From: Hypomyces perniciosus
Lineage: Eukaryota > Ascomycota > Sordariomycetes > Hypocreales > Hypocreaceae
Length of the DNA: 64,000 nucleotides
Direction: 5' to 3'
NCBI GenBank assembly: GCA_008477525.1
Contig: SPDT01000004.1
Location: 992,001 to 1,056,000 of the forward strand
Below are positions 26,701 through 36,419 of the stretch, piece by piece. The notes below the pieces were generated by a model. That model was not told where the DNA came from, did not search any database, and worked only from the letters and a program-made list of their open reading frames with translations. Position 1 is the first letter of the stretch. The number at the start of each line of letters is the position of its first letter. A program made the position numbers and the translations under genes.

Positions 26701-27207
26701 CCCTCTAGTTTTATACTAGGCTAAGTGATGCAGGTATTTTTATAGCTTAACTTGATGCGAAAACCTGACAGTTATTACGGAGTACATAAATACAGTTTTT
26801 AAAAAAGATATTTATTATAATTGGAATAGAGTTGGCCTTTCTAGCAATATACTAAAATATATATAATAAGATTCATTTCTCTCTATATAGCTATATATTA
26901 AATGCATATAGATTTAGTTTCGTTTACCTACTCTTCCAATGATATATAGGGTATGTTGGCGGAGGGTCAGGTAGAACAAGCACGGAGTCTCTGGTAATGA
27001 TGTCACTGACTTGGGCAATGGTAAGTATACTATTTTAGGGTGATGATTAAGCGCCCCCCTGCTTCCATTTCCATCCACGGACCCTTCCGTGGATGGATGG
27101 ATTATGTAATGGCAGGCGCGATGGAATGGATGGAAATGGATGCACGGGCCATCCATTTCCATAAATGGACGCCCGTGGAAATGGACGTGGAATGGATCGC
27201 CACCCTG
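23792..27207. mobile_element. hAT-superfamily DNA transposon, 3,416 bp
   Basis: The termini are CAGGCTGGCGATCCATTCCA on the left and, inverted on the right, CAGGGTGGCGATCCATTCCA (19 of 20 identical). It is flanked by a perfect 8-bp duplication TCTTCGAA (23784-23791 and 27208-27215), the hAT hallmark. Subterminal regions at both ends are packed with TGGA/TCCATTTCCA motifs in both orientations (23800-23940 and 27060-27200), probable transposase-binding arrays. One minus-strand transposase gene fills the centre. The insertion interrupts the MBL-fold hydrolase gene of the aromatic cluster. Confidence 0.95.
24134..26472 (-). pseudogene. hAT transposase with a single frameshift
   Basis: Transposase read as 482 codons (26472-25024) followed by about 314 codons in the next frame (about 25075-24134). 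The first part has a BED-like zinc finger (CKVC...HLWTDH), then the catalytic region with IAFDGWRSNNRHALYGI and YFTLDNASNND. The second part carries the C-terminal dimerisation domain (DPISYWCERREEYPRLSRMALDVLSTLPMSADVERLFSTAGRM). The two frames meet at GATTGGAATATT around 25066-25080, where one missing base (DW-N versus DW-EYYRSFNEV) explains the shift. No other stop is present. Because the TSD is perfect and the rest open, the shift is either recent or a sequencing error. Confidence 0.88.
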
Positions 27208-27215
27208 TCTTCGAA
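27208..27215. repeat. hAT target-site duplication, right copy (TCTTCGAA)
   Basis: Identical to 23784-23791. Removing one copy plus the element restores the host reading frame. Confidence 0.93.
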
Positions 27216-27326
27216 CAGCCAACGATCAGGCAGGTAGAGCTTCCCCGTGGGAAGTGCAGAAACATCCACTGTTACAGATGGAGATGGTAGGGTATGCTGC
27301 GGATTGGCCATCTTGGTCACTTCCAT
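27208..27326 (-). pseudogene. Metallo-beta-lactamase-fold hydrolase, 5' part
   Basis: First about 40 codons of the split hydrolase, starting MEVTKMANPQ (or MANPQ at 27311) and running to RWLFED, where the transposon terminus begins. Beyond the junction the frame continues into the element (RVAIHSTS). It faces the FAH gene across a 524-bp divergent promoter, so in the uninterrupted allele the pair was probably co-regulated. Confidence 0.82.
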
Positions 27327-27850
27327 AGGAGTATACTGGAATTCGCAATTGGCAACGTTGAGCGTGAGGAAGATCTAGATAAAGATGGTAAATGCACATG
27401 TAAGAATGCCAGAGAATCAGTGAAACTGAAAATAGAATTGGGCAGCAAAGAAATAATAAGCGTTAGTTCGCTACTTGTGATCTATATGTACTCAGGCAGC
27501 CAGGCTAATCTTGGACATCATGTGGAGCATGGTTCACCCTGTCCTCAGACTCTCCTTGCAAACTTCGATCCAAATGTTGTGACGTTTATTCCGTGTGTAG
27601 ATTAGTTTATGCAATCATTATTAATGTATGGGGATCGTAAATCCGCCAATCCATAGTTTACGCCGGAAACACATCCGAGACTTCCCCGCAACCGACTGCC
27701 CCGGCTCCGGCTATCTCCACCGCTGCCCGGGATCCCCGAAGACTATGGGACAGCTGTATTAGAAGAGACGACCCGACCCGCCTGGGAATTGATACGATGT
27801 CGACACGTGAGTGATCATACCAAGAACATTGAGTTTACTACAAGGACAAT
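27327..27850. promoter_or_regulatory. Divergent promoter between the split hydrolase and the FAH gene
   Basis: Non-coding 524 bp. CCGG/TCCG clusters at 27660-27745 resemble those in other promoters of the cluster. It still drives the orphaned 5' hydrolase fragment. Confidence 0.4.
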
Positions 27851-28869
27851 ATGAAGGTTGCTTGGCAACGCCTTATTCGCTTCGTGGCGACAGATGGCCG
27901 CATTCTTCGTGGGGAGCCAATACTTCCATCACCAAACTTCGATCTCGGCACTGTCACTGAGGACACCAAATTGCAGGCCAAGGTCATATCAGGAGATAAT
28001 ATCTATGACACAACTGGGAAGACTAAGGTAACGAACGAGATCGCTACCGTTAAGAAATTGCTCGGGCCGTTGGTGCAGAATGAAGTGCCTATATTGAGAT
28101 GTGTCGGACTCAATTATGCCAAACACAGTACGTTCTACGGCTATCTGTACATGACCCTATAGTCACTAACTTTTAGACAGTTAGAGAGGCCGGAAGGACC
28201 GTCCCTCCGTATCCGTTCATTTTCTTCAAGCCGTCTACCTGTGTCATTGGTCATGACGAACCGGTGCATATTCCCAAGGTTGCACAAGATGAGCAAGCAG
28301 ATTATGAGGGGGAATTGTGCTTCATCATCGGAAAGCCGGCTAAGAATGTATCGCGGGAGGATGCGCTCTCCTATGTAGCGGCATACACCTGTGGGAACGA
28401 TATTTCTTCCCGCAAACTGCAGCGAGATAAGACTCTGGCCGGCCCAGTCCCTCAATGGGGGTTTAGCAAGGGGTTTGACACGTATGCTCCGCTAGGTCCG
28501 TGTCTGGTGTCGTCCGAATTAGTTGAAGACCCATCAAAACTCCACTTGAAGACGATTATTGATGAAGAGGTTCGCCAAGACGAAGGAGTTTCTGATCTGC
28601 TATTCAACTGTGCTGAGTTGATAAGCTATCTGAGCCAAGGCACAACACTAGAGGCTGGAAGCGTTATCATGACTGGCACACCTGGAGGTAAGTTGAATAC
28701 CTAACCGATTATATCCTATTGGCTAGCCCATTTACAAAAAGCTAACCGCATGACAACATCAGGAGTTGGCGCTGGATTCAATCCGCCGAAGTGGCTGAGA
28801 CCAGGCACAAACATGGAGGTGTGGATTTCAGGGATTGGAACATTGCGGAATAGTGTTGTCTTTGACTAG
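27851..28869 (+). CDS. Fumarylacetoacetate hydrolase family protein, acylpyruvate (fumarylpyruvate) hydrolase type (296 aa)
   Basis: Metal-dependent C-C hydrolase expected to split fumaryl- or maleylpyruvate to pyruvate plus the C4 diacid, ending the gentisate route. Exons: 27851-28127, 28181-28687, 28763-28869. The FAH core is evident: CVGLNYAKH, FFKPSTCVIGHDEPV, the metal-binding acidic pair in DYEGELCFIIGKPAKNV, GNDISSRKLQ, and the C-terminal MTGTPGGVGAGF with KWLRPGTNMEVWISGIGTLRNSV. Size equals the short FAHD-type hydrolases rather than the 420-residue tyrosine-pathway enzyme. No maleylpyruvate isomerase gene is seen nearby. Confidence 0.88.
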
Positions 28870-30476
28870 AATGGTATGTAGTTCTCAAACAAGCAGTTTT
28901 AAGAAACTTATACGTTATGATATCAGTGCTTCATTGTTCGGCAGACAATACTACCCAAGATGGACAGACAGTAAATGTCAATGATTGGCTGATCATCGCC
29001 ATCCATGTCACGAGCAGTGGCAGTTGTACCGGGGCGTAAAACGCCAAAAAAAAATCACAGTAGCTAGGTGGTGATCTTTGAAGTCTGACGAGAGTCAACG
29101 CAGGGATATAGCTTGTCGCATCTGGGCGACAGAAACGGGTCGAAACCACCCACCAAACTACGAAGAACCACCCATATTATAGATAATTCTGAAGTTGATG
29201 AGTATGACCACTGCGGGGTTCAACAGTCCAGGCGCTTATCACAAATCCTCACATCGATCAAGGCCAACCTATCAGCCCAGAAGGAAGGGTGCGTCTCAGC
29301 CGTTTCTTGGCTGCTTATTCAACATTGGTCTTACAAGGTATAAAGGCTGTATAAACATGGGGCAGTTTATGGATGCCCATCCCACCTAGAAACTCTTTCT
29401 GTCGCCTTTTCGCCAATTTCAGCTCATCATATCAGAATCATCCATTAGCATCAAGTCCACGACATAGCATAAAGCACCGTTATGCCTCTATTATGTGCTA
29501 TAGATCTTATAGAAGACGGCTCCACTTACTATTATGACAGAGGGTTTTTACTTTCTGTAATGGTTGGGGTTTCCTAGTTAATGAACTGAGGTGCGGGTAT
29601 GTAACTTAGAATGTAAGAGATTGTCCAAGAGAGTGTACGGAGGACTTCCAAAGCTCGAGCCTAGGAAGGTCACTATAATATGCAATAACACTACTGTTTG
29701 GAGCAAATGTAGCGTCCTGTGCACTCTTATAATACTCTCTCATTAGAAAAAGGAAGAGGTACATTGAGGTAGAAGATTCTACTTCTGCAATTCGCTGAAA
29801 GCCACAATTGACGAATATAATGGGCATAAAAAGGAGACAAGTACTTTTTAGTAGCGCAAGTACACGGATCACAAAGACCCCATGGCTCCGCCCCAACAGT
29901 GCGAAATGTCTGGTGCAGGACCTAATAGATCACGCCGACAAGATACAGTACAATAACGCCAGTGTAATTTCCTTTTCCATTAAAGTTCCACCAACATCTT
30001 AAGTAATAGGGGCCAATATAATACAAACAAACTCGAACGTTGTTTACAAGTACCTACATCAAAAACATCGTGAAAGGATGTAAGAATTTCGAGACAGATG
30101 CTACAACGCAAAGGCCGCCGCACTGGCTATTACTCTTTACTAGAGGTCCATTTACTAAATACCTGAAGTGCATCAAAAGTTAATAACTTCATGTCTTGAT
30201 CTTAGATATCACTATATGTGTATTATCACAAATTCGGTAGCATGGCAGCCCAAAACTCTACCGCAACAAGTAATATAAGTGGTCTAAGATTCACATGACG
30301 CAAGCTATATGATAATCACAGTTGGTACGACATGGAGAGCCACGCAAAGGATGAACTTGTGAAAGCTTTTCATGTTACTGTGAGTACAGAGCTCATTCCC
30401 AAGGCAAACCCTGTTTTGGCACCTCTCTTAGATATGATGGCGGGAAGGCCGCATTTGTTAGGCAGAAAGAGCACAT
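28870..30476. other. Gene-free stretch between the catabolic cluster and the Tc1/mariner relic
   Basis: 1.6 kb with only short unsupported frames. The second half is AT-rich. I could not find a left terminal inverted repeat for the mariner relic here. Confidence 0.4.
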
Positions 30477-31496
30477 TTGTTCTCTTTGCATGAAACCTGC
30501 ATGATCAGAATGGTGCCAAATCTTAGCGTTCGCCAGAAATGCTTCGTTGATAATGCAATCATCGCTAAGCTGCAAGGTGATGCTGTACCTACAGATGATG
30601 ACCTAGCCAAGATTACCTCGCCGACCACTCGTACGGTACGCCGCCGCCGATCGAACCAAGTTCGCTTTGGAACAACCAAGGCCCCGTCGAACGGTGTTGG
30701 CCGACCGAGTACTGTAACCCCTAACATGTTGGCGGCTTTATGTGATAAGCTTGCTCGTCACCCATGCATGCGCCAAAAGGATATGGTTGCATTTATTGGC
30801 AAGGAGTTCGAAACCGTCATGACACGTTATGGAGTAAGTAGAGCAGTAAAAAGCGTAGATTTTACGAAGGTTACCCGAAATGTTGCCAAGGAGTGTAATG
30901 CGGACTTACGAGCGGATCATATACATGAACGATCGTACCTCAATTCCAAGCATCTAGTTTATGTTGATGAGAGTGGGTGCGATAAAAGCATCGGTATTAA
31001 GAATAAAGGATGGTCCAAGAAAGGCACTACGCCGGTACAAATCAAGCGGTTACACCGTGGTCAGAGATTCCAGGTTCTGCCTGCGTATGCCTAGGATGGA
31101 ATTTTATGCTCAGAGGTGTTTGAAGGGTCAACGGATAGCAAGAAGTTCGAGGGATTTATTGAGCGGCTACTGCCGCGCTGTGGCAAGTGGCCTGAATCAA
31201 AATCCATGCTAATCATTGACAACGCTTTTGTTCATCACTCAGCGAGAGTTCAGCAGCTCTGTGACGACGCGGGAGTTGTTTTACTATATTTGCCACTATA
31301 TTCGCCTGACCTCAATCCGATCGAGGAGTTCTTTGGTGAGCTCAAGAGGTATATTCAGGAGATCTGGGACGAATTTGAAGATATACTCAAAGATGATTTC
31401 GCAGCCTTCCTGAGGGAGGCTGTTCACGTCGTGGGGAACCGACCGGAAAGTGCAAAGGGTCATTTTATGCATGCTGGGATTTCTATTGCTGAATGA
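30477..31496 (+). pseudogene. Tc1/mariner-type (DDE_3) transposase, interrupted by one stop
   Basis: Two frame-compatible halves, 30477-31094 and 31095-31496, are separated by a single TAG at 31092-31094. The N-terminal part has a helix-turn-helix and GRPSTVTPNM. The catalytic core shows VYVDESGCDKS (first D), LIIDNAFVHHS (second D) and YSPDLNPIEEFFGELK (third acidic residue). The stop stands where relatives have glutamine in PAYAQDG, so CAG to TAG, a CpA to TpA change of the type RIP causes. The first ATG is uncertain and TIRs were not found, so element boundaries are unknown. Inactive as read. Confidence 0.85.
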
Positions 31497-31499
31497 AAT

Positions 31500-31746
31500 A
31501 CCATTGGGTGTCAGAATATAGACTATACCTGCTACAGGTGGTAAATACCCTCATACACACAACACCATGATGTAGAGATTTGGCCTTCTGTGAGACGTAG
31601 TTTAAGAACGTGACTTCGCGCAGCAATCGAGCTTTTTCATCGTTGGAGTTCTTGACATCAATGACATATTGGGCGCACCACCCGACCGCCTTTGCCGACA
31701 AGTCGACAACGGCAACAATGTTGGCAGCAATGCTTAGTCTTTCCAT
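31500..31746 (-). pseudogene. N-terminal fragment of a fungal STAND (NLR-like) protein
   Basis: The frame opens MERLSIAANIVAVVDLSA and continues with a WCAQYVIDVKNSNDEKARLLREV segment, the standard start of fungal STAND proteins whose N-terminal domain precedes a NACHT or NB-ARC ATPase. After about 62 codons the similarity ends, just before the mariner relic, and no NACHT region follows. It is probably a 5' exon cut off by the transposon or a deletion. Confidence 0.65.
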
Positions 31747-32621
31747 GGCTGTCGAGTACGATCCTTTGCCCTACACATGGCATGGGGTGCAAATTTGAAG
31801 ACAGGCCGACCGTGGCAATCAGTTAGTCGCAAGGGGTTGTTTGGCAAGGCTGCGGGTTGGCTGCTTATCTCCCGTACCATCATGACAGCTTGAGTCACGG
31901 GATATTGGATCACGGCGGCGGCCCATCCTAACTGCAGAGGCGAATAGAGCATGTTCAACGTAATAGGGGGACATCGTAAATAATCCATCTAGGCAGCAGT
32001 TCTTGATATCTCTGTCAGCTTATAGCAAATCCTTTAGATAAGACTAATAGCATTTAGCTTAATAGAAAGATTAAAGCAATCGCATTCAATTGGTTGAAAG
32101 TACTTGTATGGTGTTTTTTTTTTGTGTGGCCCCCTATTAGTTTATAGCAAATCCTTTATATAAGACTAGTGACATTTAGCTTAATAGAAAGACCAAAGTA
32201 CTCCGTAATTGTATCTAATTACTAATTGAAAGTAGTATAGCTTTCTTTTATGGCCCTGTCATCTTAGAGTAAATCCTTTATATAAAACTAGTGATATTTA
32301 GTTTAATGGAAAGGCTAAAGCAATTATATCTAATTAGTCGAAAATTGACAGTGAGAAAACTGTTGCTAAATGATTTTAAATAGTTAATAACTAGCATTAA
32401 CACGCGAACTGTTAGCGTTAACGCACAAAAGTAAAAAATAGCTGCATTTTAGCGCTTACAACTTGGTTAGCTTTATTGAGCCTTAGAATAACTATCAACA
32501 TGCTGTTACGTAGACTTGTGGCAAGAGAGCTATATAAGAACATCAAGTTGCCCTGGCAGTTGCTATTCTGCAAGATATCAGCTAACACCCAGTCGCCTCA
32601 AACTTTCCTCTAGTACAAAAA
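31747..32621. other. AT-rich intergenic region with a tandem repeat
   Basis: Apart from the three-copy 122-bp repeat listed separately, only AT-rich non-coding DNA leading into the secreted-protein gene. The leader just upstream of 32622 is pyrimidine-rich. Confidence 0.45.
32021..32386. repeat. Tandem repeat, 122-bp unit, three diverged copies
   Basis: Units begin at about 32021, 32143 and 32265 with TATAGCAAATCCTTTA, TATAGCAAATCCTTTA and TTAGAGTAAATCCTTTA. Each continues with ATAAGACTAGTGACATTTAGCTTAATAGAAAG-like sequence and a T-rich stretch. The exact 122-bp spacing repeats twice. Copies differ mainly by transitions. It lies 240-600 bp upstream of the secreted-protein ATG. Confidence 0.8.
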
Positions 32622-33341
32622 ATGAAATTCTCGGAAAACCTTCTTGTTTTGGCTTTGGCCCTCCGGGCTTCTAGCAGTCCAACACCGGTGGACGTCAACA
32701 TTCTCGAAATCCCCATTGAACACATCGTTTCAGGCAACTTGTCTGCCTACACTGAGCACGCCCAGTTCAGCAAGTATACTGCTTGGGCTGCTCAGAGCTC
32801 CTTGATTTCGAGCATAGTCGGTGATGCTAAGGCTGCGACTGAGCATTCGACACTGAAAGCTATATCTTGCGATGACACCAACGACAGTTGTTTCTACGTC
32901 AGTAGCATACACATCCCCGAGTTGGCATCCCGAGATCAAACGCCGGCATCTCTTTTTAAGCGCTCCGACGCCTCCTCTTTGGTCGTAGCCACGCACTGGA
33001 AGACCTATTACAGGAGTCAAGAAGGCGGCCATGAGCACTATACAACATGGAATCTCAAATGTGCCCGTCTCGACTATAGGTCGACGGGTTTTGCACTCGA
33101 CCCCTCTAGGAAGGCGACTCGCAACTTCCACTCCGCAAATGGTCTGATCACAGACGTGTACGTGAGGGAGACTAATTACCTTCCACACAAGCTCCAACTT
33201 CACGAAGTCTATGGTTGCAGTTTCTTCGGCAACAAGTGTTGCGACACTACGCACTGGGTCGGCAATGTGGGATCAGGGGACATGTACAAATGGACCTGGG
33301 AATGCACCTCAGCCACAAGCGCGTCTGCGTGCCAGGGTTAA
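32622..33341 (+). CDS. Secreted cysteine-containing proprotein of unknown function (239 aa)
   Basis: Single exon. Residues 1-18 form a signal peptide (short basic start, LLVLALALRASSSPT). A dibasic LFKR at residues 111-114 looks like a Kex2 processing site, leaving a mature domain of about 125 residues with six cysteines (LKCA, YGCS, NKCC, WECT, SACQ) and many aromatic and histidine residues. The propeptide part has two cysteines of its own. I do not recognise the family. The design (signal, propeptide, Kex2 site, small Cys-rich domain) is shared by fungal effectors and secreted antimicrobial proteins, but no function should be inferred. It lies isolated among repeats and relics. Confidence 0.8.
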   Translation: MKFSENLLVLALALRASSSPTPVDVNILEIPIEHIVSGNLSAYTEHAQFSKYTAWAAQSSLISSIVGDAKAATEHSTLKAISCDDTNDSCFYVSSIHIPELASRDQTPASLFKRSDASSLVVATHWKTYYRSQEGGHEHYTTWNLKCARLDYRSTGFALDPSRKATRNFHSANGLITDVYVRETNYLPHKLQLHEVYGCSFFGNKCCDTTHWVGNVGSGDMYKWTWECTSATSASACQG

Positions 33342-36300
33342 TTTTGTCGCCGTATGTGGCTGGATCTCAGGGAACCAGTGTAATGGACTTAGCCCGCAGA
33401 TGTTTCGGCCTATACCTCTTGCTTAACTATTATTATATTCAAAATTTCATTCTCGTTGCATGTAGGGATCTATATAACTTGTTATCAAAATTCTATACAG
33501 CATCCAGTTTTGCCTAGAGAGAACCTAGCACACGTTTTGTGGGTCGATCTTCCCGCGGCGATGGCTATCTTGCTCCCGATAATAATTTCGAAGACCCTTA
33601 CAACTGTGTTCAGAAGTGAAATGGCAGTAGAGAGGCATGATAAGTTTCAAATTTTCCCGCCAGGGAATTGGTTGCTAATGTATATAGATAACTCGGGGTT
33701 ATACAGTTCTAGAAGAGCCTCGGCAGCAGTATCCCATTCCCATGAGTGACTGGTCTTGTTGATCTAACCTGTGCTGCTTTGACAACATCGTATCCGGCGT
33801 CGACGATACCGCTAGCCAAGCTGTGGCTGGTGAAAAGCCCCAGCGCGAGGGACAGACTGGTGCGCATCCTGGTGGCAGTCCTGGTTGTGGGAAAGCTACC
33901 AAAGCTGATGAGTGCAGGGTAAAGTGGTGTACTACGAACCAGGTTCCCCTCATATTTGGAGGCCCTGGATTTCCTTTCCTCCGACTTCCCTACTCTTTCG
34001 TCTAGATTTCAGGACTTGCTGGCTTACATTATTCGCAAGTCCTGTAAGCCGGCTGACGGGGTCTAAAGTCCTTCGGGAGTCGGATCTCATTCACTGGGTA
34101 AAGCCGAGGCATGCTCCTGTATATGAAGTCTCACTGCTCTAAAGAGTCTTCTAAATCCCTGCCTGCCGGGAATTAAATGGCATAGTGACGACTATCACTC
34201 GTATCCGGGGTTGCACGAACCCCGCCGTGCTTATAGTTAGGTAAGGTAAGTAAGACCTACGAGTACCAGCGAAGAGTCGGAGTGGGGTATTCGACCATGT
34301 GATGTGGATCTTGCCCACAGCTGAAATTATCAAGTCCAGGGTTAGTCTACTAATTTTTCTTTTCAGTGGGGTCCTGCTAGTAGTAATATAGTCCACGGTG
34401 ATAGTATAGCACGCCAGGGCAACTAACACTTTAAAGACATGCGGCAGCTATGGCTTAAAATAGCTATTACTTCGGCATTACGAAGTACACCGGGTTTACC
34501 TTTCCGCAAGCTGACCTGCAGTGGAACCCTCTCCAGCAGCATCAGCCATCTTACTATTAGTATCTACATAATTAAAGAACCTTGACAATCAACTTCTTCC
34601 CATGCTGAAGAAGGTGGCTCCATGCTTGCAACTGTTTCTCCACAACTGACCACTCAATATCCCTTTCGTCGAATTATTTACTTACGCTGTCTTCGGAACG
34701 CGGGACTACAGACATGACGATCGTGGTTGCATCAGCATCGCATAGCTTGCTTTGTAGCTGTTTTTTAAAGAGTTTATCTAGTTTTGGCAGTAAGCTTTTC
34801 TCCCAGTAGTCTCCTGGGTTCTGGAAAAGAGCGACGAAGCTATGGGTAGACCTCCACAGCCTACCAGAGACTAATAACCCACTACGCAGAGCTACACTCC
34901 TCCACGGACTATGCAAGCGCTGATATCGGGGCGGTGCAAATGCTGGTCATCTAGTCATTGCGCCTTGTAGTCGCGTTGCTTCACGGGGCAGCTCTGGTGA
35001 TGGAGCTCCTAATCTCTGAAATCTCTCGCCCTCTGGCTCTGGGGTAGCAGGCAGATCAACACCTGCGGTCATCTCGCTGGAGCTATTGACCTTGATTGAC
35101 ATGACCACGCACGTCGCGCTGTCCTGCGCAGTATTTTTCGATTTTGATGTATGTAGTCGTATTTCTGGTTTAGATATGGTTCTGCAGCGTGCAACATTGC
35201 AAGCACGTTGTGGGGAAGTGTAGGAGACCTGCTCTTGAGCTCACCAGGCATTGTAGAGAGGAAATGCAGCGGCTATATGAAGAACAATCCCGCAATAGAC
35301 CAGAAAAGGCTGGAAATTATTAGTACATAGGCAGTGCCAAATCAAGCGTGCCGGTGGTTTTTCCTCTGCTGTGCTTGACATAGAGGCTGGCGTGATGCAT
35401 TGGCTTCTGCTCATTTACCCGTCCACTTGGGGTGACTGGGACTAAGGCTCTGAAAACATGTGACAGTCCACAAAGTCACCAAGTTACCTGGCGCAAGGAA
35501 CACTACACACTTGAACGTGGGTCTGAATAGAACTCGAGGTAAAACTGCCCGCGCAGGTGTATAAATTCAGGCCATCCATGACTCTGTTTGAATCTGTTTG
35601 GATACAAACATATAAGCCTGGCCAAGGAGAAATCGGCAAAGAACTACAAGAGGTATATGGGGCATATTGAGAAAGGCAAAAAGGCTGAATTTTCCACTCT
35701 GGGGCTACCAGTTGAGGACTTCGTAAACCAACTCAAAGACTTCGCTTTTAGTTGGTTTACGAAGTTCCCACCAACGGATAGTCACCACATGAACCTTCTG
35801 GACAACCACCGGAACGACAGTGCATGTCAAATTACACTTGCTTTGTCACATTGAGCGCGATGGATTACATCACTATTCCACCCGCCTAGCAATAGAACAA
35901 TTGGAAATCCCCCGCTGTGGCCTTGTGAGGCGTCTTGCTTCCCCTCCTCTTACTTGCTTGTCCTATGAATGGCTGTCTTGGGCTAGCCACAGCGCTCCCC
36001 TGGCTGTCTGCCATTGTAACAGAGGTTCTACCAAACTTGTGGACTCACCCTCTTCTGACTCGCTTGCTAGCCCTCGACGTACGTTCCCCTACGAAAAGCC
36101 CTGTAAATGGAAATAATCATCCAGCAATCTTCTTGCTAGCCACTAATATCGCTACCGGTAACAGTGGTCCAACTAGTGCGTCTTTTCAACGGATACGATA
36201 ATAACCGGTTGGAAGTTATTGGACATGTCCAAGGCAACGATGTACCGATGTAGTGATACTATGGTGATTAACAAGCGACTGCATCAGGTAAAGGAGAACG

Positions 36301-36400
36301 CACACACAGTCAACATGTCAATCTTCCCAACACCGCTACAACCAGCAGCAGCGTAGACGCATGTCGACATGCGGCTCAGCCAAGTTACTCTCAACATTTC
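33342..36400. other. Relic-rich region without an intact gene
   Basis: 3 kb with short frames only. A minus-strand piece at about 34,570-34,680 reads in part DERDIEWSVVEKQLQAW...GKKLIV before stopping, and looks like decayed coding DNA from a fungal repeat family I cannot name. A perfect 16-bp inverted repeat lies at 35718-35765. Nothing else is supported. Confidence 0.45.
35718..35765. repeat. Perfect 16-bp inverted repeat with 16-nt loop
   Basis: ACTTCGTAAACCAACT at 35718-35733 pairs with AGTTGGTTTACGAAGT at 35750-35765. It lies inside an 88-codon unsupported frame. It could be a short transposon remnant or a hairpin. Confidence 0.7.
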
Positions 36401-36419
36401 TTAAGGGCGATGTACGCAC

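Noticed and set aside
23797..27203. Treating TGGCGATCC/GGATCGCCA alone as the transposon ends
   Set aside because: These are inner parts of the inverted termini. Extending to CAGG at both sides gives a perfect 8-bp TCTTCGAA duplication and an in-frame host gene.
29606..30002. Opposing small frames near 29.6-30.0 kb as genes or as part of the mariner element
   Set aside because: No similarity to known domains and no terminal inverted repeat matching the region after 31,496.
34674..34916. An 80-codon minus-strand frame as a gene
   Set aside because: No recognisable motif and surrounded by stops; it probably belongs to decayed repeat DNA.
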